Assembly (NCBI GenBank): GCA_040772845.1
Contig: JAXGXG010000001.1
Span: 186,001-250,000 of the forward strand
DNA length: 64,000 nucleotides
Source of the DNA: PWXP01 sp040772845
GTDB taxonomy: Bacteria > Planctomycetota > Planctomycetia > Pirellulales > Thermoguttaceae
Direction of reading: 5' to 3'
Part shown: piece after piece, positions 16,786 through 25,300 of the stretch
How positions within the stretch are numbered: position 1 is the first letter of the stretch
How the letters are laid out: the number at the start of each line of letters is the position of its first letter
Position numbers and translations under genes: made by a program
Notes under the pieces: model-generated
Database searches by the model: none
The model's input: the letters and a program-made list of their open reading frames with translations, nothing else
Told to the model about the DNA's origin: nothing

Positions 16786-17700
16786 TCAGAACGTCTCCAA
16801 CGCATCCCGGTCGATCGACTCGCCGCCACCACGCGTCAACAGCGCCGCAACGTCGTCTTCCGGCAGGCTGGCGGGCAGCGTCATGGCCGAACCATCGACA
16901 AATAGCACAATGGCCAAATTCGGATGACGGCTACTGATGGACGGACGCGACTCGTCGTTGATCTTCAGGGACATAGCTGCGCGATCCAGGTCAACCGGCT
17001 CGGCCCAGTGGATCTGGCTGTCGCGTACCTCGACGACCATGATGGTCGCGTTCTTGTCGTCGGTGAAGTCCTCGAAGGTCAGGCACTCGCCGTGCGCCCA
17101 TGCCATGCCGGGGCCGATGACGGCCAGATAGCTGGTCATCGGTTGACTTCCAGACTTCACCGAAGGACATCGAAAGACTTCGAGATGTTGCTCGGCCAGC
17201 GGCCGGTTGTGCAGGCTGTCCCATGGCTCGTCCAGATGCCATTGTTCGTAGAGTGGGGTTTGCTCCATGTACGGCAGGAGCAACACGCGCCAACTGTAGA
17301 GCGGCTTGCCCTTGGCATCGGCGACGTAGGGCGGCGGGAAGCAGCCGTTCTGATCGTGGTAATTGTGAAGCGCAACACCGATTGTTCTGAGATTGTGTAT
17401 GCAGTGCAGTCGCCGCGATGCTTCCGGTGCGGCGCCAATGCCCGGAAGAAGCAGTGCAACAAGCATCGCAAGTACAAGCAGCCCAATTGCCCAAGGTCGA
17501 AAGCGCGAGGAGAACACGGCGACAAGCAAAACGAGGAACAGGGCAGTCAGCACTGCCCACGGACCACCCCACAGAACCCCGACCAGCCCGGTCAGCACGA
17601 TACCGCCTGCCAGGAGGAAAAGGTCGCTGAGAAGGGATCGGTGTGGCGTTTCGGGCGGAGGTTCACTCCCGGCGACTGGCGGCTCCTCTCGCATCGTCAT
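16786..17700 (-). CDS. DUF1559-domain membrane protein
   Basis: This 304-residue protein has three hydrophobic segments in its first 90 residues, then the DUF1559 pattern: LHCIHNLRTIGVALHNYHDQNGCFPPPYV, LYSWRVLLLPYMEQ, and late in the protein SSRHPNLAIVLFVDGSAMTL, which corresponds to the usual HPGG..VAFCDGSV motif. DUF1559 proteins are abundant in planctomycetes and usually have a type IV pilin-like N-terminus; here several membrane helices replace it. Its function is unknown. It is monocistronic and lies between the orphan antitoxin and a tiny Cys/Lys protein. Confidence 0.85.
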   Translation of the reverse strand: MTMREEPPVAGSEPPPETPHRSLLSDLFLLAGGIVLTGLVGVLWGGPWAVLTALFLVLLVAVFSSRFRPWAIGLLVLAMLVALLLPGIGAAPEASRRLHCIHNLRTIGVALHNYHDQNGCFPPPYVADAKGKPLYSWRVLLLPYMEQTPLYEQWHLDEPWDSLHNRPLAEQHLEVFRCPSVKSGSQPMTSYLAVIGPGMAWAHGECLTFEDFTDDKNATIMVVEVRDSQIHWAEPVDLDRAAMSLKINDESRPSISSRHPNLAIVLFVDGSAMTLPASLPEDDVAALLTRGGGESIDRDALETF

Positions 17701-17853
17701 GAGTCTCCGTACCGTGGGTTAGGGGAGACGATTGTGCCGTAATCGGTCCTTGAGAAGACCGCACGCGGTATGCACCTGCCACGTAATGTTCCTACCGCAT
17801 ATTTCCGGCCGTTTCAAGTCGCGGTCACGGCGCCTCTCGAGCAGCCGGTCCAT

Positions 17854-17967
17854 CTAACCCTTCTTCTTGTCCTTGCCTTTCCCTTTCTTCTTCCCCTTTT
17901 TGTCCTTCTTCTTGTCGCTCTTGCACGCGCCGGTGCATCCTTTGTTGTCGCAGTGTCGGCAGGCCAT
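17854..17967 (-). CDS. 37-residue Cys-rich, lysine-tailed small protein
   Basis: The minus-strand frame runs from ATG 17967 to TAG 17854 with GGGAG eight bases upstream. The first 15 residues hold four cysteines and one histidine (MACRHCDNKGCTGACK), which could bind a metal. The remaining 21 residues are almost entirely Lys, Gly and Asp (KKKDKKGKKKGKGKDKKKG). The high charge and metal-site spacing suggest nucleic-acid or metal binding, but no family was recognised. It is too short for routine annotation. It lies alone between the DUF1559 gene and hisB. Confidence 0.6.
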   Translation of the reverse strand: MACRHCDNKGCTGACKSDKKKDKKGKKKGKGKDKKKG

Positions 17968-18051
17968 GGCGAAGACTCCCTGACGTGAGGAACGCCGCGT
18001 CGGTCGCGGCGGTTGGGACTGCTTGGCTACCACTTCTTGATCGCGGTCGGA

Positions 18052-18639
18052 TCAGAGCGCGCCCTTGGTGCTCGGTACGCCCGGCATGCGACTATCGGCC
18101 GCGAGGGCCATGCGCAAAGCCCTCGCAAGGCACTTGAAAATGCCCTCGGCAATGTGATGCGTGTTGCGCCCGTAACGGACCTCGACGTGCACGTTGCAGC
18201 GCGCATTCTGGGCAAAGGCGTGCCAGAAGTCGGCTACCAGCTCGCTGTCGAACTCACCGATCTTCGGGCTTGGCATTTCGGCCCGGTAGACGAAATAGGC
18301 CCGGCCGCCCAAGTCGACGGCGCTCAGGACCAGCGTCTCTTCCATGGGCAAGGTGAAGTGCCCGTAGCGGCAGATGCCCATCTTGTCGCCAAGGGCCTGC
18401 TCAAATGCCAGCCCCAGGCAGATGCCAACGTCTTCGACCGTGTGGTGCTGATCCACGTCAAGGTCGCCCTTGGCGCGTACGGTCAGGTCGCATGCCGAGT
18501 GCTTCGCCAGCAGGTTGAGCATGTGGTCGAAGAAGCCGACACCCGTCTGTACGTCGGCCTGCCCCGTGCCATCCAGGTTCAGCGATAGCTCGATCTTCGT
18601 CTCGGCCGTATTGCGTTGGATCGTGGCGGTTCGCGGCAT
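18052..18639 (-). CDS. hisB: Imidazoleglycerol-phosphate dehydratase
   Basis: HisB dehydrates imidazole glycerol phosphate to imidazole acetol phosphate in histidine synthesis. The 195-residue monofunctional enzyme has the manganese-binding motifs FFDHML and DQHHTVEDVG and the second-half counterparts FWHAFAQNA and HHIAEGIFK. ATG 18639 is preferred to the longer form because the family starts with RTATIQRNTAETKI. It is the last gene of hisD-hisC-hisB, 24 bases after hisC. Confidence 0.96.
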   Translation of the reverse strand: MPRTATIQRNTAETKIELSLNLDGTGQADVQTGVGFFDHMLNLLAKHSACDLTVRAKGDLDVDQHHTVEDVGICLGLAFEQALGDKMGICRYGHFTLPMEETLVLSAVDLGGRAYFVYRAEMPSPKIGEFDSELVADFWHAFAQNARCNVHVEVRYGRNTHHIAEGIFKCLARALRMALAADSRMPGVPSTKGAL

Positions 18640-18663
18640 CGCAGTGGTTCTCCCTTCGTTCAA

Positions 18664-19707
18664 TCATACAATATCGGCAAGGGCCGCGAGGCATGCCTCG
18701 ATTTCGTCGTCGGTTCCCACGCTGATCCGCAACCCGTCGCCCCAACCTGCATAATCCATGTAGCGCACCAGGATGCGGCGCCGCCGAAGCTCCTCGAACA
18801 TCGGTTTGACCGGTTGTTCCGGGTGGGTATTCCAGGTGAAGTTTGCCTGCGAAGGGAGCACCTCGAATCCGAGTTGCCGCATACCTTCGGTCAGCCGCTC
18901 TCGGGTGGCGAGTATCTTGCCCCGGGTTTCTACGAGCCATGCCCGATCGCCCAAGGCGGCCGTAGCGCCGGCGATGGCCAACGCGTCGCAATTGTACGAG
19001 TCCTTCACCTTGGCCAGTTCGGCAATCATGTGCGGCTGCGCCACCAGGTATCCAAACCGCAGGCCGGCCAGGGCGTACGACTTGCTCAGCGTGCGCGACA
19101 CCATCACTCGCTCGCATTTCCCTACGAGGGCCATGCAATCCGTTTCGGCAAAGTCGACATAGGCCTCGTCTACCAGCAGCGGGCAGGGGAGCGACTCGGC
19201 AAGGCCGAGGATCGTTTCGGGCGGCAGTAAGGTCCCGGATGGGCTGTTCGGATTGGGAAGGAAGACCAGTTTCAGGTCCTTGGGCCCCTTTCCAAACGCT
19301 GCCGGAAGCGACCAGTCCGGATTGAAATGGACCTCTTCGCTCCGGGCGCCCTGCAACTCGGCAAGCGTCTTGTAGAGGATGTAACTCGGGTACGGCAGGC
19401 GGAGCATTTCGCCTGCCCCAACCAGTGCCCGCGTGACGATGGTCAGGATATCGTCGCTCCCGTTGCCGCACAGGATCCAGTCCGGTTTCACACCCAGCAG
19501 CTCGGCGGCCTTTTGGCGAAACGCCTCGCCCATCGGGCTCGGGTACTTGCTCAGTCCACGGACAACCGTCTGTCGAATCGCCTCGTCCACCGCAGGCGAG
19601 CAGCGATAGGGGTTCTCATTCGTATTCAGCTTGATCACGTCAGCCGTTTGCGGCTGCTCGCCCGGCGCATAGCCGGCCATCGCTTCGATTTCAGGGCGGA
19701 AGTACAT
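18664..19707 (-). CDS. hisC: Histidinol-phosphate aminotransferase
   Basis: HisC is a PLP-dependent transaminase that makes histidinol phosphate from imidazole acetol phosphate and glutamate. The 347-residue protein has LNTNENPY, GNGSDDIL, PNPNSPSG, VDEAYVDF and the Schiff-base Lys209 in SRTLSKSYALAGLRFGY, with the substrate Arg near the C-terminus. Its ATG follows directly after a heptamer repeat array that fills the gap to hisD, so no ordinary ribosome site is visible. Confidence 0.95.
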   Translation of the reverse strand: MYFRPEIEAMAGYAPGEQPQTADVIKLNTNENPYRCSPAVDEAIRQTVVRGLSKYPSPMGEAFRQKAAELLGVKPDWILCGNGSDDILTIVTRALVGAGEMLRLPYPSYILYKTLAELQGARSEEVHFNPDWSLPAAFGKGPKDLKLVFLPNPNSPSGTLLPPETILGLAESLPCPLLVDEAYVDFAETDCMALVGKCERVMVSRTLSKSYALAGLRFGYLVAQPHMIAELAKVKDSYNCDALAIAGATAALGDRAWLVETRGKILATRERLTEGMRQLGFEVLPSQANFTWNTHPEQPVKPMFEELRRRRILVRYMDYAGWGDGLRISVGTDDEIEACLAALADIV

Positions 19708-19896
19708 TGTTCAGTTGACAGTTGACAGTTTTCAGTTTTCAGGTGTCAGGGGGCAGGGGGGAAGATCCGTCGGATCAGGCAGATCCGTCTGATCCGACCG
19801 ATCTCCGATCTCCCATCTCCGATCTCCCATCTCCGATCTCCCATCTCCGATCTCCCATCTCCGATCTCCCATCTCCCAGCTCCCAGCTTCCATTCG
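19708..19896. repeat. Heptamer repeat array inside the his operon
   Basis: The whole gap between hisD and hisC consists of short repeats. A 7-base-phased run of ATCTCCC/ATCTCCG units (about 19799-19880) lies next to hisD, and GTTGACA/GTTTTCA-like units lie next to hisC. The design matches the array at 6662-7029, though the unit sequences differ. It abuts the hisC start codon. Confidence 0.9.
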
Positions 19897-21267
19897 TCAG
19901 CTTCGGGGGCCGCCGAGGCGGACTTCGATACTCTCGCGGTGGGCGGTGAGGCCTTCCTTGGTGGCCAGAACGCGAACGTCCCGGGCGAAGTTCACCAAGC
20001 CGTCCCGGCCAAAGTGGATGACGCTGTTGGTTCGCAGGAAACTGTTGGCCGAAAGTCCCGATGCAAATCGGGCCGTGCCGCTGGTCGGCAGTACGTGCGA
20101 CGGGCCTGCCACGTAGTCGCCCAGCGCCACCGGTGTGTAGTTGCCAAGGAACACCGCACCGGCGTGGGGGATCTTCTCGGCCAGCGCCTCGGCGTTTTCG
20201 GTGGCAATGTGCAGGTGTTCCGCTGCGATTTCGTCGGCCAGGGCACACGCCTCGTCGGCGTCGCGGGTAAGGATGACCGCGCCGAAATCTTCCAGGCTCT
20301 GCCGCGCCAAATCGCCTCGCTCCAGCTTCGCCAACATGCGATCGAGCGCTGCGACCGCCGCATCCAGAACCTCGGCATCCCAGCCAATCAGGACACTTGC
20401 CCCGGGTGCATGTTCTGCCTGGGCAATCAGGTCGGCAGCGGTGAACTCGGGCTGCGTCGAGGCATCGACCACGACGACGACCTCGCTTGGGCCTGCCAGA
20501 GAGTCGATGTCAACATGGCCGTATACGTGCTTCTTGGCCAAGGTGACGAACAAATTGCCTGGGCCGACAATCTTGTCGACTTGCGGTACTCCATCGATTC
20601 CGTATGCCAAGGTTGCCACCGCCTGGGCGCCGCCAAGTCGATAGACTTCGGTAATTCCCAATTCATGGCAGGTGGCCAGGATGTCGGGGTTGTTCGCGCC
20701 GAACGGCGTAGGGGGGGCAACGACGGCAAGCTCCTTAACACCGGCCACTTGGGCCGGGACGGCCGTCATCAGTACGGTGGACGGATAGGCCGCCGCCCCG
20801 CCCGGCACGCACAGCCCGGCGCGCCGGATCGGCCGGTAACGCTGGATCAGGTAGCCGTCAAGCCGTTCGACCCGCGTATCGCGGTGGAGGATTGCATCCT
20901 GGAACTCGGCAATGTTCTCCCGAACGCGTCGGACCGTGGCCAGAAAAGCGGGGTCCGCCTGCTCGTAGGCCTCGCGCAGTTCAGCCTCAGAAACGCGAAT
21001 GGTTTCCGGGGACAGATCAGCTCCGTCGATACGGCGAGTATAGTCGAGTACGGCATCGAGACCCTTGCTGCGGACATCCGAGCAGATGCGATCGACCACC
21101 TCGACTGGCGTGAGCGGCTCGCCGAAGACCTCCATGGTCCGTTTCCGCCCCGCTTCACTTACGACGTTTCCCTGCGGGCTCAGCCGCTTGCGCAGTTCGG
21201 CAATCCCCTGCCGGGCATCGTCGCGCGAGGTGTCGATTCGTTGGATATTCAGGCCATTGTCGGTCAT
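19897..21267 (-). CDS. hisD: Histidinol dehydrogenase
   Basis: HisD oxidises histidinol to histidine with two NAD+. The 456-residue protein has the glycine-rich VPGGAAAYPSTVLM, GPGNLFVTLAK, DSLAGPSEVVVV, AQAEHAPGAS and GDYVAGPSHVLPTSGTAR motifs with the zinc and catalytic residues. An ATG three codons upstream touches the AGGAGG ribosome site, so initiation at 21267 (spacing about 9) is chosen. It is the first gene of the minus-strand his operon. Confidence 0.96.
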   Translation of the reverse strand: MTDNGLNIQRIDTSRDDARQGIAELRKRLSPQGNVVSEAGRKRTMEVFGEPLTPVEVVDRICSDVRSKGLDAVLDYTRRIDGADLSPETIRVSEAELREAYEQADPAFLATVRRVRENIAEFQDAILHRDTRVERLDGYLIQRYRPIRRAGLCVPGGAAAYPSTVLMTAVPAQVAGVKELAVVAPPTPFGANNPDILATCHELGITEVYRLGGAQAVATLAYGIDGVPQVDKIVGPGNLFVTLAKKHVYGHVDIDSLAGPSEVVVVVDASTQPEFTAADLIAQAEHAPGASVLIGWDAEVLDAAVAALDRMLAKLERGDLARQSLEDFGAVILTRDADEACALADEIAAEHLHIATENAEALAEKIPHAGAVFLGNYTPVALGDYVAGPSHVLPTSGTARFASGLSANSFLRTNSVIHFGRDGLVNFARDVRVLATKEGLTAHRESIEVRLGGPRS

Positions 21268-21365
21268 CGGGCACATCCTCCTGCCGGGTGGGAGGGCACT
21301 GTACGCAAAACCCTCATTATGTCTTACGGGGGCCGTTTGCGGTAGGGTGGGTACCGGCGAGTATT

Positions 21366-21446
21366 ATTCCTAAGCCTGCCAGCGCCTCCATGCTGCTGAT
21401 GAGTGTCGCTGGCCTGTTGCTTGGGCGACGCCGCAGGGACGTCTGA
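21366..21446 (+). pseudogene. PEP-CTERM-like C-terminal tail relic
   Basis: A plus-strand frame ending at TGA 21444-21446 reads IPKP, then a hydrophobic stretch (MLLMSVAGLLLG), then RRRRDV. This is the layout of a PEP-CTERM exosortase sorting tail (VPEP, membrane span, basic end), but no start or protein body is visible upstream. It is probably the last fragment of a lost exported protein. The rest of 21268-21688 shows nothing recognisable. Confidence 0.35.
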
Positions 21447-21688
21447 CCCTTTATCCTTGCTTCGCTTCTGCCCTTTCGTGTGGCAAACACGTTCTAGAGA
21501 GTCCAGACATTCCGGGAGTCAGGAAGGTAGCGGAAATTGAATTGGATGAGGAAACGTAATCTGATCGTGGCGATCGAGAGCAATGGATGCATCCTGCTCC
21601 GCAATGGGTGTGCGGCAGAATTCTCTGGTGCTTTCGGAGGTAGTCGATGGCACGCTGTCGTTGGCAGGGGGTGGTTCCACATGTGGCC

Positions 21689-21787
21689 TCATTCAGCCGC
21701 TGGAATCTTAGGCAGATAGGAATTGGGCACGAGTTCCAGCGAGCAGTCCTCGCCAACGAATGTGGCGGCGAAATAGTCAAATCTCAT
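21689..21787 (-). CDS. Short ORF overlapping the DUF5678 gene, probably truncated
   Basis: This 32-residue frame starts at ATG 21787, overlapping the stop of the DUF5678 gene by four bases, the coupling typical of a real partner gene. The product (MRFDYFAATFVGEDCSLELV...) stops early, and other frames downstream show no clear continuation. It is probably the 5' remnant of a longer partner. Function unknown. Confidence 0.4.
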   Translation of the reverse strand: MRFDYFAATFVGEDCSLELVPNSYLPKIPAAE

Positions 21788-22005
21788 GCGAGCCCCACGA
21801 AAGGAGCGCGTGGAACCTTCTGGAGTACTGGGCACGCGCAGCCGTGTTCGGCCGCCTGACGCCGGACTTCGGAGAGGTCGCTGCCGTGAGCCAAGACCTG
21901 ACTACGGTCGTCGTTCCAGGCGATCCACTGTCCGGCGAGTTCCGCTGCGACCGGCCGACCACGGTCGGGAAACCGGGCGGAAAACTCGGCAAGCTTCATT
22001 CGCAT
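21784..22005 (-). CDS. DUF5678-like small protein
   Basis: This 73-residue protein contains WIAWNDDRSQVLAHGSDLSEVRRQAAEHGCACPVLQKVP, the compact fold of DUF5678-type proteins, which are common in planctomycetes and cyanobacteria and usually sit in two-gene pairs. ATG 22005 has GGGGA six bases upstream. Its downstream partner is cut short here. The family's function is not established. Confidence 0.6.
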   Translation of the reverse strand: MRMKLAEFSARFPDRGRPVAAELAGQWIAWNDDRSQVLAHGSDLSEVRRQAAEHGCACPVLQKVPRAPFVGLA

Positions 22006-22312
22006 AGCCGTCCCCTATTCTGTGAAGATATACCAAGTATACGCTGGCCGCGTCGTAGGTCTCAAGACCATCGCCGGACTCTCCGATGTCTTCGCCACCG
22101 AACGGGCTTGTTTCCAGCACCAGGATGACGCCGGTGTCGAAGCCCCCAAGAAGAAGGAGAATCCGCCAGCGGGACCATTCCGTGACAGGACGCTTCGGGC
22201 AACGTACAATAACAGAGGCTGCGGTGGCGCCGGCGGGCGATGGTGTGCGCTGCGGCCGTGTGCGGTCTGTTCAGCCCGAGTTCCTATCATCCAGCCGGCA
22301 AATTCCGTAAAC

Positions 22313-25300
22313 GTGGCAGAAACGTTATTCTCGATCTCCTGTACCACCTGCGGCGCGAAACTCGCCGTGCGCAGCGCCGACTCGATCGGCGCCATCGTCG
22401 CGTGCCCGAAGTGCGGCAGCATGGTCCAGATCGAACCACCTCAGGGCTGGGAGCCGCCCGAGTCCGGCTCGGCCGCGTCTGAGCCGGCCGACGCCGAGGC
22501 GATTTCGCCGGCAGGCGATACACCGGGTGCATCGCGTGGCAGTCTGCCGACCGGCGGTCCGCCGGTTCGGCAACCGCCGGCAACCCATTCGGCGACCCCT
22601 CGGTCCCGCGGATCGCAAGCGCCTGCCGGGGCCACTCCCAGCGGTATTGGAAAGGCCCGCCCGGCCGATCGGCGGACCGATCGGACCAAGCCATCTGCAT
22701 CGGTGCTTGAACCGGCAGCACCACCCGCCGCACCACCGGCTGCTCCACCCGCAGCACCACCTGCCGCACCACCTGCTGCACCACCTGGGGCGAAGCAGGG
22801 TCGGAAGGGGCGACGGGCTCGAAAAGCGGCGGCCCTGCCTGCGGTCGGCGGTTCGATGGTCGCGGCCGATCAACCGACGGCTGCGGCCGGCATGAGCGGT
22901 GGGAAGACGGCCCCGCCCCCGGTGATCGCCGCCGCCGCGCCGCAGCCAGTCGGGCAGGCATCGGACCCGGTCCTGCCGCCTGCCGCAGGCGAGGCTGCCG
23001 GACCTGTCGCCGGGTTCGCTTCGCCCGTGGAGCTGCTGTGGCGGAAGTGGCTTATTCGGCTCGGCGCGCCGCTGGCCGGGCTGGTGGTCATCGTCGGCAT
23101 CTGGACCATGGTTTCGCGGAGCGCTCCGGAAGAGAATCCGCCGGTGGCTGCCGAAGAGCCCGAACCGGTTGCCGAGCCGGAGCCCAAGCCGGAAGAATCG
23201 GCGCCGGTCGGACCAGACCAGTTCGACAACCGCTGGCTGCCCGCCGGTACGGTCTTGCTGGTTGATGTGCGAATGAGCGAGAGCGTGGCATCGACCCAAG
23301 GCGGGCTGTTGATCGATACCGTGATTGCCTGGTGGCGGCCGGCGGTGGCGGCGCCGCTGAAGGGCTTGGGGTTAGACCTTTCGGCGGTCCGGCGTCTTCG
23401 TGTCGTCTCGACGGATCTGACTGCGTGGCCGGATCGACTCGCCCTGCTCCTGGAATTGAACCCCGGGCATGACGCGACGCTTCTCGCCTCGCGGGGCGAG
23501 GCGGCGCCGATCGTGCTAGGTCAGGCGACATGCCGACGACTGACCGACGGGCCCTGGACGCAGCCGTTTGCCGTGTTGGACGGGAAGACGATTCTTGCCG
23601 GCGACCAGGCCATTCTTAGTGAACTGGCGGGCCGGACACAGCCCTCGGAGCTGCGCAGCGTGCCGGTCCGACGCATGTTGGATAGTCCAATGCTGAAGGC
23701 AGACGCGGACCAGCGTTTCTTGCTCGATTTGAAGGCGGCTCGCTCGGCCGGCTGGCGGCTTCCGGCTGCGGCCCTGGATGTGTGGCCGGAGGCGCGTCAT
23801 GCATGGCATACGCTGTGGGAAGTGCCCATGGGATGGGGAACCGTGCTCCATGGTTCCGAGCGCCTTCAGGGCAATTTGGTGCTGCCCTGCGAGAGCGAAA
23901 CGGCAGCGGAAGAAGTGCGAGCCGCGTTGGATGGACTGGTTCCCCTGGGCAAGCAGGCAATTGCCGGGCGACTTGCCGGATTGGCCGGCGAAGAGGCGGC
24001 GAAGGCCGATCCTGACGCCCAAGGGTACTCCGTGTTCCTCCGCGAAGTCGCCACGGCGCTTCAATCGATGCAGTGGAACGTCGATGACAAGGACGTCTTG
24101 GTCGATGTCGCCTGGGGAGTCGGGCCCTTGGCCTTGGCCACGGCTGCGTTGACTGCCCAAACTCCGCTTCGCGACGACTGGCTCGGCGCCGCCATGACGG
24201 TCGATACCGAGCAGCAGAAGGGGATTCTGAGCGGGCTGAACCAGTATCAGCAGGCGGAAGGCGCGTTTCCGGCGGGAGCCGTGGGCGGTTCGCTCTTGCC
24301 GCCCGAAACCCGCCTCAGTTGGATTGCCCAGTTGCTGCCCTACTACGGCCACGCCGATTGGCATCGCTCGCTTCGATTCGGTTACGCATGGAATTCGCCC
24401 CAGAATCGGAGCGTCACCCGGCGGCAGCTCGATCGCATGATCAACCCTGCCCTGAGCGAGAGGCGAACCGAAGCCGGCTACCCGGTGACACATTATGTTG
24501 GTGTTGGCGGTGTTGGGCCCGATGCGCCGACCTTGCCTGCGGATCATCCGCGAGCAGGCATGTTCGGATTCGGGCGGCAAACGCGGCTGAAGGAGATAGG
24601 CGACGGCGCGTCGAACGTGATCGCCATTCTCGGCGTTACCGAGGACCTGGGGGCCTGGGCCGCCGGGGGAGCGGCAACCGTGCGACCGCTCACCAAACGC
24701 CCCTATGTGAACGGTCCCGACGGGTTCGGCAGTGGACAAGTCAACGGAATGCTGGCCGGTATGGCCGATGGCTCCGTGCGGTTCATCTCGAAAGACGTCG
24801 ATCCCGAAGTGATCGAGTTGCTTGCCACGATCAATAGCGGAAGCGGCATGACTGTGGCCGCCCTGGGCGACGCGCCGGCCTCGCCGCCCGATGCCGCCGA
24901 GCCGCAAGCTCCGGCTGATCCCAAAGAGGCAGGCGAGCGGCCCATGCCGGTTGCCGAAACCGCCGTTCCGGCAGAACCCTCGCGTCCGCCATTGCCTGGC
25001 GTCGACGTGGCTGCCGGACTGGCCATGCCGGTCCCGCAGATTGCCCTGAGCGACGTGGCCTTGGGGCAGGCGGTGGCTCTGATCGCTCAGCTTGGCGGAC
25101 TGCCGGTCACCTTCGATCCGGCGGGGATGGAGTCGGCTGGTGTGTCGTTGCGCGATTCGGTTTCCGTAAACCGTAGCGACGCGACGTTGGGGGCCGTATT
25201 GAAGGATGTTCTGGATCAGCGAGGGTTGGTTTCGGTAGCGGAAGGCGGCCAGTTGATCATCACCTCACCGGCAATCGCTCAGGCCGAACAGAGTGCGCGC

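Noticed and set aside
21451..21692. HicA-like or retropepsin-like gene on the minus strand downstream of DUF5678
   Set aside because: All three minus frames were read and none shows a continuous family motif.
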